From Buddleja alternifolia (Eukaryota > Streptophyta > Magnoliopsida > Lamiales > Scrophulariaceae): a DNA stretch of 64,000 nucleotides. The position numbers were made by a program, and so were the translations under genes. Under the pieces are notes generated by a model that was not told the origin of the DNA, did not search any database, and saw nothing but the letters and a program-made list of their open reading frames with translations. Where the stretch lies: NCBI GenBank assembly GCA_019426215.1, contig CM033395.1, positions 17,412,569 through 17,476,568 on the forward strand. Reading direction: 5' to 3'. Of the stretch, positions 46,231 to 56,252 are shown one piece after another (position 1 is the stretch's first letter; every line of letters starts with the position of its first letter).

Positions 46231-46786
46231 AAGATCAAGGATTAAATCCATATGTGGCATCTTCCCAGTAAGTGGAGGTCATGTATCAAGATTTAGTTCT
46301 AGAATTTTATTAAGTGTATTCGATGCCTTAATCGAGACATATTTCACCCCAAATATCGTTAAAGGGTTTCAAGATGAAATTCAAATGTTAGATTATGAGG
46401 AGTTAGTGGGAATGAACTTAGATAGTCCACTTTACCAATAAATCGTTAAAGGGTTGCGGTATTTGTGGATTATGGGATAAATATGATTGAATCGTCTATT
46501 TGATAGATTGATGTTTGACATCACTTTAATTAAGTAATGGACCAAATATCGTTAAAGGGTTGCCATCCATTATATTAATTAAAGAACTCAATCCCCACCA
46601 CGAAGTTTTCATCAACGATCGCTTCCGTCTTTTCACAGTGGGAGTATGAAATTTTGAAAAATGTAGTGGGAGCCAAGTTATAAGTCGAAGTCCTTGATTT
46701 TAAACTTGGTCTAAGTTTAGTTCAATAATCTAATTAAGTCTGGCTTATTTTCTGCAGTTATTTGTTTTATCTCTCTCAATTTCAAA

Positions 46787-47560
46787 ATGACAAACAACCC
46801 ACTTTCCGTTTTACTCGAAAAGAACATCCTTACTGGACCCAACTACGTGGATTGGCTAAGGAATTTGAGAATAGTTCTCAATATGGAGTCTCTAGGATAC
46901 GTGTTGGACGCTGATATCCCTGCTCCATCTGCCAGAACACGTGCCAATGAGGAAGAAGTCCAAGCTCATGAAAATGGGTAAAGGACGACGTCCGAGTGCG
47001 TGGGTACATTCTTGGCTCTATGACAAATGAGCTACAGAGGTCCCACGACAAGATGACCACAGCGAGGGCTATCTTGCGCACTTGGTCGAGCTCTATGGTG
47101 AGCACAGTAGGACTGCTAGATATGAAATATCTAAAGAGCTCTTCGGAGCCAAAATGAGAGAAGGGGAGAAGGTTGGGGATCATGTACTCAAAATGATATC
47201 GAGGATCGAGAGATTGGAAGCTCTCGATTTTACAATGAACCCACAACTTCAGACCGATCTTATCTTGCAGTCCCTTCCTGATTCTTTTTCCCAATTCGTC
47301 ATGAATTTCAATTGCAATGAGATTGAATGCAACTTAGTTGGGCTAATGAACAAATTAAACACTGCACAATCTCAATTGAAGCCCAAGGGAAAAGAGACTG
47401 CTTTGGTTATCACTTCTGGGCCCAAACGGGCAAAGAATAAGAAGAGAAAAACCAAGAAACAGGCTGGCGAGCATGGAGCTCAGGGTGGTGTCGATAAAGG
47501 AAAAAGGGAAAGCTCTTGTGATTCGCAAGCGAAAGGGGCCACAAAAGACAGACAGATGCC
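46787..47560 (+). pseudogene. Copia-A6 gag, frameshifted
   Basis: ATG 46787 starts a UBN2-type gag (NPLSVLLEKN, NYVDWLRNLRIVL, SLGYVLDADIPAP). One A is missing near 46976 compared with A4, which ends this frame at 46981. The core continues in another frame, 47082-47573 (GEHSRTARYEISKELFGAKM, LEALDFTMNPQLQTDLILQ, FSQFVMNFNCNEI), then a Lys-rich linker. A second frameshift near 47540 puts the zinc knuckle into the pol frame. Confidence 0.88.
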
Positions 47561-48735
47561 TACACTGCGGTGAGCTGGGCCACTGGAGAAAGAACTGTCC
47601 GAATATAGGGCCTGGCGCACAAGGTATGGAACTTTATGTTCATGAAACTTATTGTTCTATGATCGTCTTCTCTACATCTTGGATTCTTGACTCTGGAGCT
47701 AGTGCTCACATATGTTGTATGAATCAGGATCTGATGCGAGGAAGGAAGCTGGACAACGATGAGGTGAAGATCAGAGTAGGCAGCGGGCAAAGCGTCGCGG
47801 CTACTGCAATAGGATCTACCTCGTTGTTTTTAAATTCTGGACATGTACTATTACTGGATAATGTTTTGGTTTTGCCTAATGGGCTTAAAAACATTGTTTC
47901 TATTCCCGTTTTAGTTAAGAATGGTTACACTTTCCGTTTTATTGATGAACGGTGCAACATTTATTATGGTAATAAATTTGTAGGCTTTGCTTCTTTGATA
48001 AATGGATTGTATTACCTTAGTGTCCAGAATGAGTATGCAGTGAATACTATACAAAGGAAATGTAGTAGGCTTGAAATAAACCAATAATTGATATGGCACC
48101 TTCGACTAGGCCATGCTGGCGAACGAAAGATTCACAAAATGGAAAAAGATGGGCTAATTGGCCCACTGGGATTGGATCCCTATCCGACTTGTGAATCTTG
48201 TCTCAAAGACAAGATGTTTAGATCGCCCTTCACAGGGAGCTTTGAAAGGGCCTCACAAATCTTAGGTTTAGTGCATACTGACGTTTGTGGTCCATTTGGA
48301 GAAATGGCCAGAGGAGGTTTCCTTTACTTCATCACCTTCACTGATGACCATTCTCGATATGGTCTAGTGTACCTGATGAAGCATAAGTCTGAATCCATTG
48401 ATAAGTTCAAGGAATTCAAGGCTTTAGTGGAGAATCAAACAAGTCAACGTATAAAAACTCTTCTATCTGATCGAGGAGGAGAATATATGAGTGATGAGTT
48501 TGACTTATACCTTAGAGAGAATGGTATAGTATTATAACTCACACCTCCAACTACTCCACAGTTTAATGGAGTAGTAGAGCAAAGGAATCAAACCTTGTTG
48601 GACATGGTTCGCTCCATGCTTAGCTACACTGATTTACCCATTTCACTGTGGGATCACGCGCTGCTTACAGCTGCACACATTTTAAATAGATGTCCGTCCA
48701 AGTCCGTTCCTATGACTCCCTATGAAATGTAGAGA
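47561..48735 (+). pseudogene. Copia-A6 zinc knuckle, protease and integrase core
   Basis: The zinc knuckle CLHCGELGHWRKNCPN (intact CCHC) is followed by the protease WILDSGASAHICC, and LKNIVSIPVLVKNGYTFRF. TAA at 48085-48087 breaks the frame where A2 has Arg. The same frame then gives the GAG-pre-integrase WHLRLGHAGERKIHKME, CESCL, VHTDVCGPFGE, FTDDHSRYG and SDRGGEYMSDEF. TAA at 48535 replaces a Gln codon. [20 protein letters not shown] follows, and TAG near 48730 replaces a Trp. The order is normal; only point lesions separate it from an open frame. Confidence 0.88.
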
Positions 48736-49560
48736 AATAGGAAACCAAGTCCTTAACCACATAAAGATTTGGGGATGTCCGGCTTATGTCAAAAAGACTA
48801 AAGTGGACAAGTTGGAGGCTAGGTCCTTAAAGGGACGTTTCGTTGGATATCCTGAAGATTCTATGGGATACCTCTTTTACCTGCACAATGATCAAAGGAT
48901 CATTGTAGCCTTACAAGCCCACTTTCTTGGAGATGAGTTCATTCAAGAAGGAGGAGCCGGTAGAAAGATTGTTCTAGAAGAACAAAATGAAACCCCACTG
49001 GATACATCTACACAGGGAGTGAGAACCGAACCTTATGTAACACAACCACAACCACGAGGATCGAATAGAGTATCTCAATCGCCTGAGAGGTACGGATATC
49101 TAATGCAGAGGGAGTTGGATCTCCATTCTTTGTTAGAGGAGGATCATGGAGATGATCCCTCCATTTTTGATCAAGCGATGGTGGATGTGGATGCTGCTAG
49201 ATGACATGAAGCTATGCAAACTGAGATCGATTCAATGCATGCAAACCAAGTCTGGAAACTTGTAGACCAACATGAAGGGGTAAAACCAATCGGCTGTAAA
49301 TGGATCTACAAGAGAAAGATTGGTGTTGATGGCAAAGTAGACACCTACAAAGCCAGGCTAGTGGCGAAGGGGTATAGTCAAAAGGAAAGAATTGACTACT
49401 AAGAAACCTTCTCGCCAGTGGCTATGATCAAATCAATAAGGATTCTACTTGCAATAGCAGCACACCTAGATTATGAAATATGGCAAATGGATGTCAAAAC
49501 TGCTTTCCTAAATGGATTCCTAGAAGAGGATATCTATATGGAACAGCCTAAAGGTTTTTG
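48736..49560 (+). pseudogene. Copia-A6 integrase tail and first part of reverse transcriptase
   Basis: A one-base gain near 48750 shifts the frame; KIWGCPAYVKKTK and [11 protein letters not shown] are in 48722-49204. TGA at 49202 stands for Trp. Then comes WKLVDQHEGVKPIGCKWIYK (49214-49402), TAA at 49400 for Gln, and then ETFSPVAMIKSIRILLA and QMDVKTAFLNG. A frameshift near 49560 follows KGF. Confidence 0.85.
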
Positions 49561-50713
49561 AATCCGAGGAGCATATTCATAAGGTGTGTAAACTTGAGAG
49601 ATCCATTTATGGACTCAAACAAGCGTCTCGTAGCTGGAATCTACGTTTTGATGAGGTTGTCAAAGGATTTGACTTCATCAAAAACGAAGACAGGCCCTGT
49701 GTTTACAAGAAGGTCAGTGGGAGCAAGTTGACATTCCTAGTGTTATATGTAGATGATATATTACTCATTGGGAATGACATAGGAATGCTCACCACAACCA
49801 AGAAGTGGCTTTCGAGTACATTCTCCATGAAAGACTTGGGAGAAGCGACCTATATTCTAGGGATTCCGATCTATAGAGATTGAACCAAAAGAATGATAGA
49901 ACTTTCTCAAGCCCTTTACTTAGAAAAGGTCCTAAAAAGGTATACGATGGAAGATTCTAAGAAAAGGTTCCTACCAATGAGACATGGGATACATCTTTCG
50001 AAATCTATGTGTCCTCAAAGTGAGGAAGATAGAAAAGAAATGAACACTATACCCTATGCGTCTGCTGTGGGCAGCTTGATGTACGTGATGCTCTGTACTA
50101 GACCCGACATTGTTTATGTTGTGAGCGTTGTTAGTCGATTTCAAGCAAACCCTGGTAAGGAACATTGGATACCTGTGAAGAATATCCGAAAGTATCTGAA
50201 AAGAACTAAGGATATGATTCTCACCTATGGAAGTGGTGACCTGAGGGTGGACGGGTACGCTGATTCGGATTTCCAATCTGATGTTGATGACCGAAAATCC
50301 ACCTCGGGATTTGTATTTACTCTAAATGGTGGAGCGGTGACTTGGAAAAGTTCCAAGCAAAGCACAACCGCAGACTCCACCACAGAGGCTGAATACAATA
50401 AAGAAGCTGTTTGGATTAGGAAGTTCGTTGAGGAACTTCAAGTGGTTCCTAGCATAAAGCTTTGTTGCCACTTTATTGTGACAACACCGGAGCTATAGCG
50501 CAAGCGAAAGAACCTAGGTCTCACAATAAATCCAAACACATAGAGAGGAGATATCACATCATAAGAGAGATCGTTGCACGAGGTGAAATAGCTGTTCTAG
50601 AAAATAGCCTCAGCCGACATTGTCGCTGATCCATTGACCAAGCCATTGGCACAGGTGGTGCTGGAAAAACATCTCGAAAAGATGGGTATTAAGTACCACA
50701 ACAAATGGTATTG
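49561..50713 (+). pseudogene. Copia-A6 reverse transcriptase core and RNase H
   Basis: 49584-49883 has LERSIYGLKQASRSWNLRFD and the catalytic YVDDILL. TGA at 49881 replaces an Arg codon (CGA). The same frame runs on from 49893 with QALYLEKVLKRYTMEDSKK, YASAVGSLMYVMLCTRPDIV, the RNase H start DGYADSDFQSD and TEAEY. A 12-15 base loss after TEAEY and a frameshift near 50450 move the C-terminus (KHIERRYHIIREIVARGE-like) to another frame. All catalytic residues of polymerase and RNase H that I can place are kept. Confidence 0.88.
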
Positions 50714-50729
50714 AGTGTAAGTGGGAGAT
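50714..50729 (+). other. Polypurine tract, Copia-A6
   Basis: AGTGTAAGTGGGAGAT directly before the 3' LTR. Confidence 0.85.
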
Positions 50730-52287
50730 TGTTAGAGTATATGCCCTCGAATGCCATAAAGAGGATAGATTTATAGGGCATAAACATTGTAACTTCTTAT
50801 AGGCATTTATAAGGTGTGAATAAACAACGTAAAGTCCTTGATGACAAGGTGAACCTTCTACCTCCTATGGGATAGGAGGAAAGACACTAGAATGGTTTGA
50901 CCCTTGACATCTAAAAGGGTTCGCAAGTATAAGAAATATTGATTGGGCATCAATAGTGAATAAAGACTTGTATGATGTAAGTTTCGACAAAGAAAGTGCC
51001 AGTCGTACACTATGGAAATGGTAGTGGGAACTTATATCATAGACGTGTCAGTTGGACTGATATGTTCGAACACGGTTCACATCAGTTCATCACATGGGTA
51101 TTCACTCATTGATAGTCAATGATGAAACTGATAAGCAGTGATAGGTACGTGTGAACCTCTGACTTGAGAAATCGAGTTGAAGATGTACTTGTGACATCAA
51201 GTCTGTCATTAGAGTAGTTAGATTCAAATCACCTGTTGGTGGAATCGACCTCAAAGTGCGACTTGATGGGCAAGTAGCATTGTTAATTGATTTGCAATAT
51301 GGAATTTATTCTCTCATAAGTGAATGAGTAAAATATCCTATGCGATCATGAATAAGTGAGGATGAAAGTCTTTGGCCAAAGCATTTAAATACCTCGACTT
51401 ATTTTGAGCTTAGGCATATGATCAAGTTATATGAGTTTGACTTTAAACCATGACTCTTACTTGACTGGGATATAAGAATAAAAGGTTTATACACGTACAA
51501 TATTCATGGCGTAAAGGTTTGGAATGATGATATTCATTCATTCTCAATTGGGTTACGGTGTGAGCCACGAGACTGGCTAGGTGTCACTCAAACCCCTTTG
51601 GATTCCTCCCAATTGCCTTTTGAGACGAACCTAAAGAGTTGCGCTTGAAGGAAGTGCAAAAGGAAAAATATGAGAAAAAGACTTGAGAGAAATTCACGGC
51701 ATTGGATGCCTAATTAATTAATTAATTATTGGATAATTTAATTAATTAATTAAATTAATGAGTTAATTAATTTCTTGGAGAAATTGAATTATAAATTAAT
51801 TAGGAATTGAATTAATTGGATTATCAATTTATTTATTGGATAAATAAATTATCCAATTAATTAATTAGCAAGCAAGACGAAAGCCCGAAGGCTTCCGAGC
51901 CCACTAAGGGGCGGCCAAATAGACTCCCAAATAGGGGTCTTGCATGCTAGGGTTATTGTTTCATAATGATATAAATATATCACAAGGTGAAAAATAACAC
52001 AAGGAAATTTACATGACTTTCTCTCCAAGAAAAAGTCTCCCACCTCTCTCTCTCTCTCTAGCCGTCTTTGACAAGGAAGAAAGGAGGAGTTTTTTGTTTT
52101 TGATTCCGGCGTGACGAATTAGAGACGTTGGCAAATTTGGCGTTAGAGAAAAGGATCACATTCAGAAATCAACATACGCGAGAACGGTAATCTTTCTATA
52201 CACAATTAAACACGAGGATTAGAGATGATTCGGGCTTTGGGAATTAAATTTACTTTCTGCTGCGTTTTATTCGTATAATTCCCAACA
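50730..52287 (+). repeat. Copia-A6 3' LTR
   Basis: TGTTAGAGTATATGCC ... ATAATTCCCAACA, 1,558 bp. It lacks 44 bp present in the 5' LTR and has a few extra bases in TAAT repeats. Confidence 0.93.
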
Positions 52288-52566
52288 CTTTAAGTGGTTC
52301 TTATCATAAAGCTCTCGTTGCCACTTTACTATGACAACACTGGAGCAATAGCACAAGCAAAGGAACCTAGGTCTCACAACAAGTCCAAACATATCGAGAG
52401 GAGATATCACATCATAAGAGAGATCGTTGCATGAGGAGAAATATCTATTCAGAAAATAGCCTCAGCTGACATTGTCGCTGATCCATTAACCAAGCCATTG
52501 GCACATGCGGTGCTAGAAAAACATCTCGAAGGGATGGGTATTAAATACCATAGCAAATGGCATTAA
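52288..52566 (+). pseudogene. Copia-A5 RNase H C-terminus
   Basis: It continues the A5 frame after A6: YYDNTGAIAQAKEPRSHNKS, KHIERRYHIIREIVA, then TGA for Arg, and ADIVADPLTKPLA, ending at TAA 52564-52566. The polypurine tract CAAGTGGGAGAT follows before the 3' LTR. Confidence 0.85.
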
Positions 52567-52581
52567 GTGCAAGTGGGAGAT

Positions 52582-54090
52582 TGTTAGAGTGTATGCCCTC
52601 AAATGCCATAATGAGGATAGATTTATAGGGCATTGACTTGTAACTAAACAATATCCTTTTATTATATATAAGGCATTATCTTGTTGTTTTCTTATAGGCA
52701 TTTGTATGGTGTTAATAAACAACGTATAGTCCTTGAGAATGAAGGCAAACCTTCTACTTCCTATGGGATAGGAAAAATGGCACTAGAAGGGATTGATCCT
52801 CATTCTCTAAATAGAGTTCACAAGTGTAAGAAAGTATTTGACTGGACATTAATACAGAACAAGGACTTGCATGATATAAGTTTCGATAGAGAAAGTGTCA
52901 GTTGAACACTATGGGAATGATAGTGGGAACTTATGTCATTGACGTATAAGTTGGACTAATATGTTTGAACATGGCTCGCATCAGTTTCATCACATAGGTA
53001 CGCGTGAACCTTAGACCTGAGGAATTGAGTTGAAGATGTACTTGTGACATAAATTTTGTCATTAGAGTAGTTAGATCCAAATCACCCTTTGGTGGAATCG
53101 ACCTCGAAGTCCGACTTGATGGGCAAGTAGCATTGTTAACTGATTAGCAAAATGGGATTTATTTTCTCATAAGTGAATGAGCTAAATATCGTATGTAGTC
53201 ATGAATGAGTGAGGTTAAAAGTCTTTGGCCAAAGCATAAAATGACCTCGACTCATTATGAGCTAAGCATATGGTCAAGTCATGTGAGTTTAACTAAAACC
53301 ATGACTCTCACTTGACTGGGATATAAGAATAAAAGGTTTATACTCGTACGGTATTCACAGCGTATATGGTTTGGAATGATCCTATTCATTCATTTTGAAT
53401 TGGGATACGATGTGAGCCAGTGACTGGCTAGGTGTTACTTACATCCTTTTGGTTTCCTCCCAATTGCCTTTTGAGACGAACCTAAAGAATCGCACTTAAA
53501 GGAAGTGCAAAAGGAAAATCATGGGAAAGACTTGAGAGAATTTTCGGTATTGGATATCGAGATTAATTAATTAATCATTAGAAGATTTTATTAATTAATT
53601 CCTTAGAGGAATCTAATTATAAAATTAACATGGATTTAATTGATTATTTAATAAATTTATTTATTGGAAAAATAATATTAATTATTTAATTAATTAAATA
53701 AGCATAATAGGGCTAAAACCCGATGGCTTTAGAAGCCATAAAGTGGGTGTCCATAGTATAAATATACTACTTAGAGAAAATTAACCTAAGTGAATAAACA
53801 CACAAACTTTGTCTCCAAGTAAAAACTGTCCATCCTCTTTCTCTCTCTAGCCGTCTCTCTCAAGAGAAGAAGAAGAAGATTTTCGTTTTTGTCTCCGGCG
53901 TGGCAATTTAGAGACAACGACGGATTTATTGTTGAAGAAGGGATTGCCAAGCTGGTTCAGAATTCAACATACGCGAGAACGGTAATTGAATTCGAAACCC
54001 AATTTAAATACAAGAAATAGAGATCAGCCACTGGGATTTAAATTTTATTCTTTCGCTGGTTATTTGTTTTTATGGAAATTTTTCCCAACA
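52582..54090 (+). repeat. Copia-A5 3' LTR
   Basis: TGTTAGAGTGTATGCC ... TTTTTCCCAACA, 1,509 bp, full length, ending at the TATAG duplication. Confidence 0.92.
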
Positions 54091-54495
54091 TATAGTTGAT
54101 TGAGTGGTCAATCGTCTTGAGTGGATCCAACTTGAAGAAATGCCTTGGTCTTGTAATGTCCTCAGCAACGCTCTGACTTTCTGAGGATGCCTCTGTTATG
54201 ACCTTTGAAGATAGTAGTGGTTGGACCCCTTCTATTATAGGTTCCTCAGCGTCCACAGCAGTGCTTGAACTTTCAGCTAGCACTTCTGTAGCAACATCCT
54301 TTGCGATGGCCACTACTTCTTCCAAATCAACACCCACATGGACGTCGATTGATGCTTCAGTAGTAACTGGAACAATAGCTATAGCACAAGAACTATCCTC
54401 TATAAGAACAGGATCTTGTACAGATGTAGGAAAAGAGACGCTGTGGGAAGAAATAAACTTACCCTGAGAACTTGTCTCAATCACAGTAATTTTTT
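54091..54495 (-). pseudogene. Copia-B2 accessory ORF, middle piece
   Basis: The minus frame from 54495 aligns with the B4 accessory ORF at 58800-59170: shared ETSSQGKFISS, VVAIAKD and RPRHFFKLDPLKTIDHSINYM. It is the upstream part of the 34773-37407 reading frame, separated from it only by A5. The region is Ser/Glu/Val-rich and acidic. B4 cuts it at 54496. Confidence 0.8.
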
Positions 54496-56023
54496 TGGTC
54501 CCAAGTGGCATACGAAAGGGTTTAGAAGGGGGGGGGGTTGAATAGACCCTGAAATCTTTTTCGACTTCAAAAATCTTGTATTAAAAAGTGTGTCGGACGC
54601 TTGAGAAGTAGACGCTTGACTGAGCATCTGTTGAAAACTGTTTTTAGAAAGTTAACTTAGACTTCAAGATTTGAATACTATAACCAAATAGGTTTAAGCG
54701 TTCACTTCTTTGATCAGTGTTAGCACAATGGAATTGATTTTATAGTCTTCTTGTTTGAAAGCTTTTAGCGTCACAAACTGTTTCTTAGTTGCTTCGCTTT
54801 TGATTATGTTTTACTAAATCAATTTATGCAATGATATGATAATAATAAAATTGACTGTAAAGTAAATAACACAATAATTGTAAGGTTCGTTGGCTGGTGC
54901 AATCCCAACTACGTCCTTCTTCTCCTTGATCACTTGGAGGCAATCCACTAAAATGATTCTCAAAGAATCACATAGAATCTTCTACAAATTAGGGAGAGAT
55001 GGATGTCGATGACTTGAGCTCCTTGATCACACAGATTAATGCTCCAAATCACTTCTATCCTCTTCCTTCTTTTACCCAGAAATAATGCAAGTATCCAACT
55101 TCGACTTCACACAGATCGCGAGGCTTGGATGGGGTTTTTCTGAACAGTTTGTTTGATTTTGATAAAGTTCAAACAACTGAGAATATCTCAATAATAGTGT
55201 AGCTTTATCTGAAAAGAATGTTTGAGATATTGGTTGACTGTCTCAGGAATTGAAGAAAAGCAAAGAGAATTTTTGCTTTGAATGTACTGGCTTTTCTGAG
55301 AGTTTTAGGAATGAGACTTCAATGCAACAGCAATTTGGCTTGGAATCAATCGGGTATATTTGGCTTGTTGTTGAAGTCCTATTTATAGACATTCTTGGAA
55401 AAAGTTTCCGTTTGACACATGCACAGGCGCGTGTCTCTCACTTTCGCGAGAAAACAACTTTTGTCCTTTTTCCTGAAAATCTGCTGCACAAAAGTTGGTG
55501 CTGCAGTCTGTGAAAATTTGGCAGTCCAATAGGGTGGCTTCTCCGTACGTCCGAAAGAGCTTATCACATTTAATGCTTTTATCAGCATTTAATGCATTTG
55601 AATTAAATGCCCGTTGGCATTTAATGCACTGATATTATTTGCATTAAACTCCTTTTGGATTTAGAAATAAATTCAGGTGAAATCATTCATTGATAGACGC
55701 TCATTCAACCTTAAATAACTTCTGTCCTAATGAACGCTTGAAATAGCTAGTCTTTTTGGACGCTTGGAATCTTCATCTTCATTCAAACTTCAGGCGCTTG
55801 AGTCTCCAAACTTAACTACTGATGAAATCACTCGGAATTCATCAAACGCTCAGTCTAAGACTACTTAGCCTAACAATCTAGAATAAAAATAAAACAAAGC
55901 ATGTTACAATTCTAACGCTTCAAAGCTTATACATGATTAAATAAAATCAAACTTACATATTTTGGGGTCCAACATAAAATCCTAATTGTCATCATCAGAA
56001 CTTCTAACATGAAATTCCTAACA
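54496..56023 (-). repeat. Copia-B4 3' LTR
   Basis: On the plus strand it runs TGGTCCCAAGTGGCATACGA ... TTCCTAACA, 1,528 bp. The polypurine tract AAAAATGAGGAAAT (minus strand) lies at 56024-56037. Confidence 0.9.
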
Positions 56024-56252
56024 ATTTCCTCATTTTTGATGATGGCAATACTTACTCTTTTATAGCTCAAGAGTTAGACAGACAAAATCAAAGTTAGCTT
56101 TGGGTAGTAAGATTTAGTTAATGTTAGTTACGCTTCAACGAGTTGTTTCAGTTGAAAAATGCATTTTATATATATTACTGATAGTTCAAGCATTTTACAA
56201 CTACATTAAAAAAAAGACAAGAATATAGGTAATGCAAAGTAAACAGCAGCTC

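Larger units (their letters stand above)
44861..46786 (+). other. Copia-A6 leader
   Basis: About 1.9 kb with no conserved ORF. A GC-rich block (45055-45310) with strong palindromes is followed by AT-rich sequence, the conserved hairpin at 46187-46230, and three copies of ATCGTTAAAGGGTTGC or a near match (46355-46370, 46442-46457, 46547-46562). The 88-codon frame at 45073 runs through the palindromes on both strands and is not kept in A2. Confidence 0.75.
43253..52287 (+). mobile_element. Copia-A6, complete nested LTR retrotransposon
   Basis: 9,035 bp with both LTRs, primer site, leader, gag, protease, integrase, reverse transcriptase, RNase H and polypurine tract. A perfect 5 bp target duplication CTTTA is at 43248-43252 and 52288-52292, inside the A5 RNase H. 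It is the youngest-looking family A copy, but its polyprotein has several stops and frameshifts, so it is not autonomous. Confidence 0.95.
37413..54090 (+). mobile_element. Copia-A5, rearranged, hosting B3 and A6
   Basis: A plus-strand family A element inserted in the B2 accessory ORF (duplication TAGAG/TATAG). Only 167 bp of its 5' LTR remains before a family B LTR begins. After B3, family A sequence resumes in the integrase (42613), jumps by deletion to RNase H (about 43045), is split by A6 and ends with a full 3' LTR (52582-54090). Leader, gag, protease and most of the reverse transcriptase are gone. Confidence 0.85.
32986..54495 (-). mobile_element. Copia-B2, Sirevirus-like, interrupted by A5 and B4
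   Basis: The minus-strand 3' part of a family B element: 3' LTR (32986-34526), polypurine tract, and most of the accessory ORF (34773-37407 continuing at 54091-54495). A5 sits between the two pieces with a target duplication TAGAG (37408-37412) / TATAG (54091-54095), one mismatch. B4 is inserted at 54496, so pol, gag and the 5' LTR lie beyond the window. Family B resembles the SIRE lineage: coiled-coil-rich gag and an extra ORF after pol. Confidence 0.82.
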
